Shown: positions 7,133-14,947, numbered from the stretch's first letter. The stretch is DNA of 27,120 bases from an uncultured Bacteroides sp. (GCA_934716785.1 CAKUYM010000022.1:1-27120), one strand, 5' to 3'. Translations and numbers: made by a program. Notes: a model not told the origin generated them from the letters alone.

Positions 7133-9342
7133 TATAAGTTGTTCAAGAAGAAATTAGTCAACCGTGTGTACAGGTGCTGACGGGTTTTCCCACCGTATAT
7201 GCTGTGATTGCGGTTGGTATATACCTGCATGTCAAACTGTTTGCCGAGTTGGACCAAGTGTTCGGCATACTCGGTGCAGTTCTGGAAATGCACATTGTCA
7301 TCAGCCATACCGTGTACGAGCAGTAGGTTGCCATGCAGCTTGTCGGCACGGGTGAAAGCGGACGATGCTTTGTAGCCCTCGGCATTTTCTTTCGGGGTGC
7401 GCATGAAGCGTTCGGTATAAACCGTGTCATAGAAGCGCCAGTCGGTCGGTGCGGCAACGGCTACTCCTGCTTTGAATACGGGAGTTCCTTCGCTCATGCT
7501 CATCAGTGTCATGTATCCGCCGTAGCTCCATCCCCAAATACCGATGCGGTCTTTGTCTACATAAGATTGCTTGCCAAGGTAAAGAGCGGTCTCTACCTGG
7601 TCTTTGGCCTCTTTTACGCCGATTTTCAGGTAGGTACATTTTTCAAACGCTTCTCCACGGCCGCCGGTTCCGCGACCATCCACGCATACCACAATGAAGC
7701 CGCGGCTTGCCATGTAAGTTTCCCAACTGATACCCCAGTTGTCCAGTACCTGCTGTGAGCCCGGACCGCTGTACTGATACATCAGCACCGGATATTTCTT
7801 CGATGCGGAGAAATCTGTCGGTTTCATCATCCAGCCGTTCAGGGTTACGCCATCCGTGGTCTGGAAAGTGAAGAACTCTTTTTGCGGTATTGCATATCCT
7901 GACAGAGTCTCTTTCAGTTTATCATTTGTTATTAATGTCTTGAGTGTCTTGCCCGAATTATCGTTCAAGGTCACCACCATCGGAGTGTTCAGGTTGGTGA
8001 ACTTGTTCATGTAATACTTCATTGATTGGCTGAAAAGTGGCGTGTTCGTTCCCACTTGCTGGGAAAGTTTCGTCTTTTTACCTTTCTTGTCTGTCTTGTA
8101 GACAGCCTTGCGCAGCGGGCTTTCTTCATTGCTGGTGTAGTAGAAAGAGCCGTCCTCTTCGTCGTAGCCGAGGAAGTCTTTCACTTCAAATTTGCCGTTC
8201 GTTACCTTTTTGATAAGATTGCCGCCCATGCTGTACCAGTAAAGGTGGCTGTAGCCGTCGCGCTCGCTGAGCAGACTGAAGTATTCGGGATAGAATTTGA
8301 TATTGTCGAACGTATTCTCTTTAATATAGTAAGGCGATTCATCACGCAATATAAGTTTGCAGAGCGTAGAACGCGGGTCGGCAAAGTAAAGGTCGAAACG
8401 ATCCTGATGGCGGTTCAACGTCATGATAGCCAACTTATTGGCATCTTTGGTGAAGCGGATGCGGGAGATATATCCGTCGGCATCCAACGGAAGTTTCATG
8501 GTGCGGGTGACGTGTGATTTGATGTCATATGTGCGTACCTCTACTTTAGAGTTAGGATAACCGGCCTTCGGGTACTTATAAGTGTACTCTCCCGGATAGT
8601 CATTGAAAGCGTCTATGTGGGGAGCTTGTCCGGCAAATACGGGGAAAGAGTAGGAGGGGACTGCCGATTCATCGAAACGGATAAAGGCAATCTGCGTGTT
8701 GTCGGCGCTGAATTCCAATGCACGGTTGAAGCTGAATTCCTCTTCGTACACCCAGTCGGGAATGCCGTTGATGATGGAGTTCTGTTTGCCGTCTTCGGTC
8801 ACTTGGCTTTCACTGTTTCCATAGAGCAGTTTGACAAGGAAGATATTGTTGTCACGGACGAAAGCAATCATCGTGCCGTCCGGTGAAAAGACGGGGACCT
8901 GTTGAGGTCCGCCGTCAGACAGCCGTTCGATAATGTTGTTTGTCGTAACGCCCTTATCATTTCGTTTCAAAGGGTAGATATAATGTACGGCTGTATAAGA
9001 ATGCCGGTAAATTGGGGTTGTCTTGGTGGCGATCAGCAATTTCTGTCCGTCGGGAGAGAACTGGTAGCTGTCGAAGTTCTTGAAGTCACATTCGCGTGCG
9101 GTATTCACATCGAAGATGACTTCTACTTTTTCTCCTGTTTTGAAAGAGTACTTGATGATTTGCGTGCCTTCGGGGTTCATCTGTGTGTAGTGTTCACCAT
9201 CGGGCGTGGGGATAACCCCTTGAATGTTTTCCGGGCGGAAGCGTCCGGACGTGATATCTTTCAAATCGAGTGCCTTTTGTCCTTGTGCCATTCCGGTCAG
9301 GCTGAGAAGGCAGAAGAGCAGAGCTAAACTAACTTTCCTCAT
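7132..9342 (-). CDS. Dipeptidyl-peptidase IV-type serine peptidase (S9B), secreted
   Basis: Exported prolyl-dipeptidyl-peptidase-type enzyme, 736 residues. A signal peptide (MRKVSLALLFCLLSLTGMA, cleavage near residue 19) is followed by an N-terminal beta-propeller domain and a C-terminal alpha/beta-hydrolase domain. The catalytic triad is Ser606 in GWSYGGY, Asp681 in HGMADDNVH and His713 in NRNHSIYGG; the spacings (75 and 32) are close to those of human DPP4 (78 and 32). The propeller carries the WVYEEEFS motif whose glutamates bind the substrate N-terminus in this family. It likely removes X-Pro or X-Ala dipeptides from peptides in the periplasm or at the surface. A very good promoter lies at 9395-9425, and the gene leads an operon with lipA. 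Confidence 0.95.
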   Translation of the reverse strand: MRKVSLALLFCLLSLTGMAQGQKALDLKDITSGRFRPENIQGVIPTPDGEHYTQMNPEGTQIIKYSFKTGEKVEVIFDVNTARECDFKNFDSYQFSPDGQKLLIATKTTPIYRHSYTAVHYIYPLKRNDKGVTTNNIIERLSDGGPQQVPVFSPDGTMIAFVRDNNIFLVKLLYGNSESQVTEDGKQNSIINGIPDWVYEEEFSFNRALEFSADNTQIAFIRFDESAVPSYSFPVFAGQAPHIDAFNDYPGEYTYKYPKAGYPNSKVEVRTYDIKSHVTRTMKLPLDADGYISRIRFTKDANKLAIMTLNRHQDRFDLYFADPRSTLCKLILRDESPYYIKENTFDNIKFYPEYFSLLSERDGYSHLYWYSMGGNLIKKVTNGKFEVKDFLGYDEEDGSFYYTSNEESPLRKAVYKTDKKGKKTKLSQQVGTNTPLFSQSMKYYMNKFTNLNTPMVVTLNDNSGKTLKTLITNDKLKETLSGYAIPQKEFFTFQTTDGVTLNGWMMKPTDFSASKKYPVLMYQYSGPGSQQVLDNWGISWETYMASRGFIVVCVDGRGTGGRGEAFEKCTYLKIGVKEAKDQVETALYLGKQSYVDKDRIGIWGWSYGGYMTLMSMSEGTPVFKAGVAVAAPTDWRFYDTVYTERFMRTPKENAEGYKASSAFTRADKLHGNLLLVHGMADDNVHFQNCTEYAEHLVQLGKQFDMQVYTNRNHSIYGGKTRQHLYTRLTNFFLNNL

Positions 9343-9394
9343 TTTATAAATTGTTTTATGTTTTACTGTTTATAGGTTTTAAGTTCGTATCCTG

Positions 9395-9425
9395 CAAAAA
9401 TAGTAATAAACTTAAATCCCCCAAA
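9395..9425 (-). promoter_or_regulatory. Promoter of the DPP IV-type peptidase operon
   Basis: On the minus strand TTTG (9425-9422) is followed by exactly 19 bases and then TATTTTTG (9402-9395). This is a full match to the Bacteroides -33/-7 promoter architecture. The predicted start of transcription lies roughly 40-45 bases before the ATG at 9342. It is the best promoter in the window. Confidence 0.75.
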
Positions 9426-9527
9426 GGACAAGCTCCTTTTTTAGGTTTGAATGACAGCTTATTTTCCTAACTTTTATATTTGTTTGGGAACAAGATGTGG
9501 TTGGTCAGTTAAAAAGATGCTTCCAAC

Positions 9528-9535
9528 TATCTTTG
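9528..9535 (+). promoter_or_regulatory. Possible -7 box for the blaI-blaR1-like operon
   Basis: TATCTTTG followed by C matches the Bacteroides -7 consensus, but no upstream TTTG sits at 19-21 bases and it lies 159 bases before the start codon. If it is used, the dyads at 9607-9683 would be in the leader and would act as roadblocks. TATATTTG at 9475-9482 is an alternative. Confidence 0.4.
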
Positions 9536-9606
9536 CTTGTAGAAAAAGCGGGCGGTTGAAGAAGAAATCGTCTAAAACAGCCCCCGTATAGGCAGGAAAT
9601 TAGGAT

Positions 9607-9656
9607 AAACTATAAGCTTTAGTTTGTTTTAACTATAAAAAATAGTTTATGAACTA
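9607..9656 (+). promoter_or_regulatory. Putative tandem operator dyads for the BlaI-like repressor
   Basis: Dyad 1 (9607-9625) has arms AAACTA and TAGTTT with a 7-base spacer. Dyad 2 (9631-9647) has arms AACTAT and ATAGTT with a 5-base spacer. The shared blocks AACTATAA and TAGTTT are each repeated exactly 23 bases apart, about two helical turns. A third overlapping dyad, TAGTT-tatg-AACTA, ends at 9656. BlaI/MecI repressors are dimeric winged-helix proteins that bind dyads in their own promoters, so autoregulation is the natural reading. The core differs from the staphylococcal TACA/TGTA operators. Repeats seen directly; function inferred. Confidence 0.5.
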
Positions 9657-9666
9657 AAACTTTTCG

Positions 9667-9683
9667 TTATTTGCAGCAAATAA
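9667..9683 (+). repeat. Perfect 8-bp inverted repeat before the blaI-like start codon
   Basis: TTATTTGC, one central A, then GCAAATAA. It ends 10 bases before the ATG at 9694. A one-base centre is too tight for an ordinary RNA hairpin to use all pairs, so a protein-binding dyad is more likely. Its sequence differs from the AACTATAA dyads upstream. Confidence 0.6.
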
Positions 9684-9693
9684 AGTTGCAAGT

Positions 9694-10062
9694 ATGAAAG
9701 GATTAACAGCGAAAGAAGAAGAAATCATGGGCTTTTTCTGGGGAAAAGGCCCTTTGTTTGTGAAAGAAATGCTGGCTTTCTATGAAGAGCCGAAGCCGCA
9801 TTTCAATACATTATCTACCATCGTGCGTGGGTTGGAAGACAAAGGCTTTCTGGCTCACAATACGTTTGGCAATACCTATCAATATTATCCTGTGGTCAGT
9901 GAAGAAGATTTTCGTAAGGGGACGCTTCGGAATGTGATTAGCAAGTATTTTAATAATTCTTATCTGAGTGCGGTCTCTTCTTTGGTCAAAGAAGAGGATA
10001 TTACTTTGGATGAACTGAAACAGCTCATCGACGAAGTGGAACGAGCAGATAAGAAAGCTTAA
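9694..10062 (+). CDS. BlaI/MecI/CopY-family transcriptional repressor
   Basis: Predicted winged-helix repressor of 122 residues, the usual family length. It opens with LTAKEEEIMGFFWGKGPLFVKEM, the standard first helices of the family, followed by the recognition-helix segment HFNTLSTIVRGLEDKGFL and a wing (NTYQYYPVVSEEDF). The C-terminal half (about 76-122) holds the dimerisation helices, including LVKEEDITLDELKQLIDEVE. In known systems such a repressor is inactivated when the partner BlaR1/MecR1 metalloprotease is triggered by an external ligand. That partner is encoded 32 bases downstream. No beta-lactamase or PBP gene is adjacent, so the regulated function is unknown. Self-regulation through the dyads at 9607-9656 is likely. 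Confidence 0.92.
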   Translation: MKGLTAKEEEIMGFFWGKGPLFVKEMLAFYEEPKPHFNTLSTIVRGLEDKGFLAHNTFGNTYQYYPVVSEEDFRKGTLRNVISKYFNNSYLSAVSSLVKEEDITLDELKQLIDEVERADKKA

Positions 10063-10094
10063 TCGGGTTTATCTGTTAAACGAAAATCTATACT

Positions 10095-12629
10095 ATGGGA
10101 GCTTTCTTCATTTATATATTAAAATCATCCGTCTGCCTTGTTTTGTTTTACCTGTTCTTCAGGTTATTGTTGAGCAAGGAGACTTTCCATCATTTCAATC
10201 GGATTGCTTTGTTGGGAGTACTTCTTTTCTCTTTGCTTATTCCTTGCATTGAGGTGACCACTCGCCACGAAGTTGAGATGCAGCAGGCTGTGCTTTCTAT
10301 TGAGCAATTGTTGTTGATGGCGGAACTGAACGCTATGGCTCCGGAAGTGGAAACTGTGGCGCAGGAAGCTCCATCTGTATCTTGGATACAAATTGTTTTA
10401 TTGGTTTACTTGGCAGGTATCGTGTTTCTTGTCTGCCGTAGTGTTTATTCTTTGATTGCTCTATTCAGGCTGATACATTCAGGCAAACATGAGAAGTTGG
10501 AGAAAGGGGTGACTCTTGTGGCACATAACTTGTCAATTGCTCCGTTTAGCTGGATGAAATATATCGTTATCAGCCGGAGGGACTTGGAAGAGAACGGGCG
10601 GGAGATTTTGATTCACGAAACGGCACATATTCGTCACTGTCATTCCATAGATTTATTGTTGGCGGATATTTGTATTATCTTCCAATGGTTTAACCCGTGT
10701 GTGTGGCTACTTAAGCAGGAATTGCAGAATATCCATGAATACGAGGCGGATGAGACTGTAATCAATGAAGGAGTTAACGCAAAGGAATATCAACTATTAT
10801 TAATAAAAAAAGCTGTTGGCACAAGGCTCTACTCTATGGCCAACAGCTTTAATCACAGTAAACTTAAAAAGCGTATCACTATGATGTTAAAAGAAAAATC
10901 AAGTCCATGGGCTCGTTTGAAGTACCTGTATGTACTTCCATTGGCAGCTGTTGCGGTAACTGCCTTTGCCCGTCCCGAAATCTCGGAGAAAGTCGAAGAG
11001 ATTTCAGCTGTCAAAGTTAATGATTTGGCGGAGATTGTGCAAGAAAAGGTGCTGCAAGATACAGTGCAAGCATCGAGGGTTGTAAAGAAGGCTGCTGCGG
11101 AGACTGTAACGGGGAAGAAAGCAGAAAAAGAAACCGTTATTTTTGAAGTGGTGGAACAGATGCCTGAATATCCCGGTGGTATGGATGCATTGAAAAAGTA
11201 CTTGGAAAGTAAGGTAGCGGAGTCTTCGGTGAAGGGGAAGGCTGCCGGATTGGTTACAATTGGCTTTACGGTCACAGAAAACGGAAAGGTGACAGACGTG
11301 AAAGTTCTTGAATCTGATCGGGAATCACTGAACAAGGAAGCTGAAAGGATTGTGCGGGAGATGCCGAACTGGATTCCGGGAAGGCAACGGGGTGTACCTG
11401 TACCTGTGAAATACTCTGTTCCTGTAAGATTCGGAACAATCAGAACAGGATTGGATAAGCAGCCGCTGATTTTTGCTAATGGTAAGGAAATCAGCATGGA
11501 TGCTATGGAAAGGATGAATCCATCGGAGATAGAGAGTGTATCTGTGCTGAAAGATAGTGCTTCTATGAAGTTATATGGCAAACGTGGTGAAAATGGAGTG
11601 ATTCTTGTAACGACAAAGAAGTCCGGTAAGACATCTCAGTTTAATTTTTCAAAGGCGGATAATCAGGAAAATGCAGTACTCGACTTTCGGGTTAGCGGTA
11701 CTGTTGTTGATGAGCAGGGACGTCCCAAAGCCGGTGTGAGCGTACTTGTTCCTAATACGACCTCTGGTGCAATCACGGATATAGACGGGCATTTTAGTCT
11801 GAAAGCGGTGAAAGGGGGAAGCCTTCTGTTTTCATTTATTGGATGTAAATCAATGAAAGTTCCCGTAAGTGCTACAATGTCAGTGCGGATGGAACAGGAA
11901 GTGGTGAATTTATTTCCGGAAACTACCAATCGGCTTGTGAGGGTTCGGGATACAAAAACAGTCAGTCCTATAAATGGCATCAATATTCATGGAGTGAAAG
12001 AAGATAAACAGCCTTTAGTGATTGTTGACGGTAAGGAAGTATTGGAGAAAGACGCTTTAGCCAAGCTCGCTCCTGATCGCATTAAAAGTTTTACTATACT
12101 GAAAGATAAATCGGCAACATCTGTTTATGGAGATAAAGCAAAGGACGGAGTGATTATTGTAACAATGCTGACGGATGAAGAATATCTGGAACGGAAGAAT
12201 AATCCAAAGAAGCCCTATGCAGATGCTTTAGAATTGGCGGATAGTGTAGTGCAAAAGTTTGCTGGGAAGGTAGTCTATTATTTGGATGATAAAGAGGTGA
12301 GTAAAGAACAGTTGAAAGGTATGTCCACCAAGTCGATCAGATCGGCTTCGGAAAATGATGTGGAAGGAGTAAAAATAGTACAGTTAAAAACCGACAAGTA
12401 TGGTGCTGACTGGATTCCTGTGACTGGAACCGTGACAGATGAAAGTGGCGCACCGGTTGCTGCAACTTTGCTTATAAAGTATACCAATGACTTTGTTGTG
12501 GCTGATTCTGAGGGTCGTTTCAATATGAAAGCTCCTAAGGATGGAGTGCTTCGGGTTGGTGACGTTGATAAAGCTACTGTTGAGGTAAAGGTGAAACCTG
12601 TACTTAAGATCGTTTTGAAGAATAAATGA
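10095..12629 (+). CDS. BlaR1-like M56 metallopeptidase with TonB-like and SusC-plug-like modules
   Basis: An 844-residue inner-membrane sensor-protease. The N-terminal third has hydrophobic segments near residues 5-25, 37-52 and 97-125. The zinc site is HETAH (His174, Glu175, His178) with a likely third ligand in HEYEAD (214-219), and a last membrane segment lies near 280-292. Beyond it comes a long extracytoplasmic part: a TonB C-terminal-like domain (about 357-446, starting PEYPGG), a SusC-plug-like motif (457-510, VLKDSASMKLYGKRGENGV), a carboxypeptidase-regulatory-like module (533-602), a second plug-like motif (639-692, ILKDKSATSVYGDKAKDGV) and a second regulatory module (776-844). No penicillin-binding transpeptidase domain is seen. 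The natural target is the BlaI-like repressor encoded just upstream. The signal sensed is unknown; the modules hint at outer-membrane transporters or their partners. Confidence 0.88.
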   Translation: MGAFFIYILKSSVCLVLFYLFFRLLLSKETFHHFNRIALLGVLLFSLLIPCIEVTTRHEVEMQQAVLSIEQLLLMAELNAMAPEVETVAQEAPSVSWIQIVLLVYLAGIVFLVCRSVYSLIALFRLIHSGKHEKLEKGVTLVAHNLSIAPFSWMKYIVISRRDLEENGREILIHETAHIRHCHSIDLLLADICIIFQWFNPCVWLLKQELQNIHEYEADETVINEGVNAKEYQLLLIKKAVGTRLYSMANSFNHSKLKKRITMMLKEKSSPWARLKYLYVLPLAAVAVTAFARPEISEKVEEISAVKVNDLAEIVQEKVLQDTVQASRVVKKAAAETVTGKKAEKETVIFEVVEQMPEYPGGMDALKKYLESKVAESSVKGKAAGLVTIGFTVTENGKVTDVKVLESDRESLNKEAERIVREMPNWIPGRQRGVPVPVKYSVPVRFGTIRTGLDKQPLIFANGKEISMDAMERMNPSEIESVSVLKDSASMKLYGKRGENGVILVTTKKSGKTSQFNFSKADNQENAVLDFRVSGTVVDEQGRPKAGVSVLVPNTTSGAITDIDGHFSLKAVKGGSLLFSFIGCKSMKVPVSATMSVRMEQEVVNLFPETTNRLVRVRDTKTVSPINGINIHGVKEDKQPLVIVDGKEVLEKDALAKLAPDRIKSFTILKDKSATSVYGDKAKDGVIIVTMLTDEEYLERKNNPKKPYADALELADSVVQKFAGKVVYYLDDKEVSKEQLKGMSTKSIRSASENDVEGVKIVQLKTDKYGADWIPVTGTVTDESGAPVAATLLIKYTNDFVVADSEGRFNMKAPKDGVLRVGDVDKATVEVKVKPVLKIVLKNK
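10805..10850 (-). terminator. Antisense intrinsic-terminator structure inside the blaR1-like gene
   Basis: A perfect 12-bp inverted repeat (AAAGCTGTTGGC at 10809-10820, GCCAACAGCTTT at 10839-10850) with an 18-base loop lies inside the coding sequence. On the minus strand it runs straight into seven T (10811-10805), the classic rho-independent shape. On the plus strand only three T follow, so sense transcription should pass. Structure seen directly; use as a terminator is inferred. Confidence 0.5.
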
Positions 12630-12659
12630 GATTTCTTCTATGAGCTTTATTTAGCGATA

Positions 12660-13571
12660 TTATTTTATAATATTCTCAATTTTTAGACGGAGGTACTCAA
12701 GTATCTCCGTTTCTTGTTCCGGATGAAACCAACGGATCTCTTCATCGCGTTTGAACCAAGTCATCTGTTTGCGCGAATAAATACGGGAGTTTTGCTTGAT
12801 TTTTTCTATGGCAAACGGAAGTTCCCATTCTCCGTCCAAGTACTTGAACAGTTCTTTGTATCCTACCGTATTGAGTGAGTTAAGTTGACGATAGGGGAGT
12901 ACGGAGCGTACTTCTTCCAATAAGCCTTCTTCCATCATCATGTCCACACGGCGGTTGATGCGGTCGTAAAGCTCTTCACGGTCACGGGTCAGTCCTATTT
13001 TTATAATACGGAAAGGGCGTTCTTTCTTCTGCTGTGTGCGGAAAGAGGTATATGTGCGTCCGGTCATATAGCAGATTTCCAGTGCATGAATCACTCGCTT
13101 GGGATTCTTTAAATCTACAATGCGGTAATATTCCGGATCCAATAAGCGGAGTTCCGCACAAAGCTGTTCGAGACCTTCCGCTTCATATTTCTGCAACATG
13201 AGTTGGCGTGTTTCTGCATCAACAGTAGGAATATCGTCGATGCCTTTGCAGATGGCATCGACGTACATCATAGAGCCGCCGGTAAGAACCACGACTTCGT
13301 GTTGCGTAAATAGCTTTTCAAGGATTTCCAATGCTTCCGCTTCGTATTGGGCGGCACTGTAATAGTCTGTAAGATGGAGTGTGCCGACCAAGTGATGGGG
13401 TACACGTGCCAACTGTTCGGGAGTAGGTGCAGCCGTGCCTATTTTCAATTCGGCATAAAGTTGCCGCGAATCAGCAGACACAATGTTCGTTTGGAAATGT
13501 TCCGCTATCCGTAGGCTCAATTCGGTTTTCCCTACTCCGGTAGGGCCTATAAGAACGATGAGGGTAGGCAA
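12660..13571 (-). CDS. miaA: tRNA dimethylallyltransferase
   Basis: Transfers a dimethylallyl group to N6 of adenosine 37 in tRNAs that read UNN codons. The 303-residue protein begins with the P-loop GPTGVGKT (residues 8-15). The family motifs VSADSRQLY (binding site for tRNA and isopentenyl substrate), [19 protein letters not shown] and the C-terminal QMTWFKRD follow. The start is TTG at 13571: going upstream, only CCA, ATT and CGG lie between it and a TAA stop, so no ATG or GTG is available without cutting into the P-loop strand. It lies 13 bases after the pRiA4b ORF-3-like gene, so it is likely the last gene of the lpx transcript. Confidence 0.96.
   Translation of the reverse strand: MPTLIVLIGPTGVGKTELSLRIAEHFQTNIVSADSRQLYAELKIGTAAPTPEQLARVPHHLVGTLHLTDYYSAAQYEAEALEILEKLFTQHEVVVLTGGSMMYVDAICKGIDDIPTVDAETRQLMLQKYEAEGLEQLCAELRLLDPEYYRIVDLKNPKRVIHALEICYMTGRTYTSFRTQQKKERPFRIIKIGLTRDREELYDRINRRVDMMMEEGLLEEVRSVLPYRQLNSLNTVGYKELFKYLDGEWELPFAIEKIKQNSRIYSRKQMTWFKRDEEIRWFHPEQETEILEYLRLKIENIIK
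12687..12716 (+). terminator. Possible terminator of the blaI-blaR1-like operon
   Basis: ACGGAGGTACT (12687-12697) and AGTATCTCCGT (12700-12710) pair over 11 bp with one G-U pair, followed on the plus strand by TTTCTTGTT. It begins 57 bases after the blaR1-like stop and lies inside the 3' end of the convergent miaA gene. The T-tract is interrupted and the loop very short, so this is a moderate call. Confidence 0.35.
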
Positions 13572-13584
13572 TGGAATCCGTTAT

Positions 13585-14139
13585 TTAGTATTTGTCATCT
13601 TCGTAGGAGCCGCCTGCGCCACCGTCTATATCGAATCCTTCCTGATCGAAGTCTTCCATATCGAAATCCTGGTCGCCATAGAAGTTCTCATCCAAGTCGA
13701 GCGAACCGCCGGCAGCAGCCATTTCCTCAAAATCAATAGTCTGCTTGGGAGCTTCTCCGGATTTCTTGGTACATTTAGCACCTTTCATCTCTTTTCCGGT
13801 AATGATCTCGGACAACTCAATGAAGAAGCAACGTTCTGTCATGTAATCGAATACATAAAGCAACTTTTGTTTTTCATCTTCCACCAGTTCGTTGATAGCC
13901 GTATCTTTCATTACCCAGCTATCAATCTCCGGATTGTCGTCCATTTCTTCCAAAGTCACTTCTTTTTCTTTTTCCCAATCGTCATCGCAGATGAAAAAAG
14001 AAGTCATCTGGTCGTTTGCGTATCCTACTGATTTCAATATTGCTTCGTGGAAGTCATAGAATGTAGCTTCCGGATCAATCTGTATTTCTCTGATAAAATT
14101 GTCAACTTCATCAGATATAATAGTAAATCTGTATATCAT
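13585..14139 (-). CDS. Plasmid pRiA4b ORF-3 family protein
   Basis: A 184-residue cytoplasmic protein resembling the pRiA4b ORF-3 family (Pfam PF07929), a small fold of unknown biochemical role named after a plasmid gene. Visible features are an N-terminal strand-helix pattern (MIYRFTIISDEVDNFIREI, then ATFYDFHEAILKSVGY), a central LLYVFDYMTERCFFIELSEI, and a strongly acidic, glycine-rich tail from about residue 147 to the end with almost no basic residues. The tail looks disordered and may bind a partner or metal. The gene sits between lpxA (21 bases upstream) and miaA (13 bases downstream), so it is chromosomal and operonic here with no sign of a plasmid or transposon. I assign no function. 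Confidence 0.75.
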   Translation of the reverse strand: MIYRFTIISDEVDNFIREIQIDPEATFYDFHEAILKSVGYANDQMTSFFICDDDWEKEKEVTLEEMDDNPEIDSWVMKDTAINELVEDEKQKLLYVFDYMTERCFFIELSEIITGKEMKGAKCTKKSGEAPKQTIDFEEMAAAGGSLDLDENFYGDQDFDMEDFDQEGFDIDGGAGGSYEDDKY

Positions 14140-14160
14140 AATGTGACTGTTTTGAACTGT

Positions 14161-14928
14161 TTATTTAATAATACCACGTTCCGAACTACGGATAAAGTTG
14201 ATTATATAGTCGACTTCGGGAGTCTTTTCGAACTCATCCTCAATTTTCTTTAATGCTTCCGTCGTGTTCAGCCCGCTTTGGTAGATGATACGATAGGCAT
14301 TGTGAATATTCTCAATCACTTCATTGGAAAAACCGCGGCGACGCAGACCGATAATATTGATACCGCTGAAAGCGATTGGCTCGCGTCCTGCAATAATATA
14401 TGGTGGAATATCTTTGCTGAAACGACATCCGCCCTGAATCATTACATGGCTGCCTACATGGCAGAATTGATGCATCAATACATTGGCACTGATAATGGCG
14501 TTGTCATCAATTACAATTTCACCTGCCATCTTGGTGGAGTTGCCGATGATACATCCGTTGCCGACCAGTGCATCGTGCGCTACGTGCACACCTTCCATCA
14601 ACAAATTGTTGCTACCTACGATTGTGCGCCCTTTAGCTGCCGTGCCACGGTTGATTGTCACGTTTTCGCGAATCAGATTGTTGTCTCCGATTTCGGCAGT
14701 CGATTCTTCACCGCGGAACTTGAGGTCTTGCGGAATAGCCCCGATAACAGCACCCGGGAAAATGGTATTTCCGTTACCAATACGTGAACCATATAAAATA
14801 TTGGCATGAGCCATGATTTTATTGTTGTCACCGATAACCACGTTTTTATCAATGAATACAAACGGTGCAATTTCTACATTTTCTCCGATTTTAGCTTCGG
14901 GATGAATATACGCTAAAGGACTTATCAT
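14161..14928 (-). CDS. lpxA: UDP-N-acetylglucosamine O-acyltransferase
   Basis: First enzyme of lipid A synthesis: moves a 3-hydroxyacyl chain from ACP to the 3-OH of UDP-GlcNAc. The 255-residue protein has the left-handed beta-helix hexapeptide repeats (AYIHPEAKIGENVEIAPFVF onward), the catalytic His118 in VAHDALVG, and a helical C-terminal part (GLRRRGFSNEVIENIHNAY, FIRSSERGIIK). I chose the ATG at 14928, which gives MISPLAYIHPEA as in other LpxA. The frame also extends four codons to a TTG at 14940, which is less likely. It follows lpxC-fabZ by 19 bases in an lpxD-lpxC/fabZ-lpxA operon. Confidence 0.96.
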   Translation of the reverse strand: MISPLAYIHPEAKIGENVEIAPFVFIDKNVVIGDNNKIMAHANILYGSRIGNGNTIFPGAVIGAIPQDLKFRGEESTAEIGDNNLIRENVTINRGTAAKGRTIVGSNNLLMEGVHVAHDALVGNGCIIGNSTKMAGEIVIDDNAIISANVLMHQFCHVGSHVMIQGGCRFSKDIPPYIIAGREPIAFSGINIIGLRRRGFSNEVIENIHNAYRIIYQSGLNTTEALKKIEDEFEKTPEVDYIINFIRSSERGIIK

Positions 14929-14947
14929 TTGAATTTCCAATTGTTAA

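Larger units (their letters stand above)
9343..9693. other. 351-base divergent intergenic region
   Basis: This gap between the leftward peptidase gene and the rightward blaI-like gene holds no plausible coding sequence. It contains the peptidase promoter (9395-9425) on the minus strand. On the plus strand there are two possible -7 boxes (TATATTTG at 9475-9482 and TATCTTTG at 9528-9535). Two spaced dyads (9607-9625, 9631-9647), an overlapping third (9643-9656) and a fourth, unrelated dyad (9667-9683) precede the repressor start codon. Confidence 0.8.

Noticed and set aside
6557..7180. Open plus-strand frame of 207 codons opposite lipA
   Set aside because: Antisense shadow of a gene with all its catalytic motifs; no start signal or family features.
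10853..11581. Open minus-strand frame of 242 codons ending just before the antisense terminator in the blaR1-like gene
   Set aside because: The Ser/Thr/Phe-rich translation is typical of an antisense shadow, and the sense frame has clear domains. The adjacency to the terminator is noted but not enough to call a gene.
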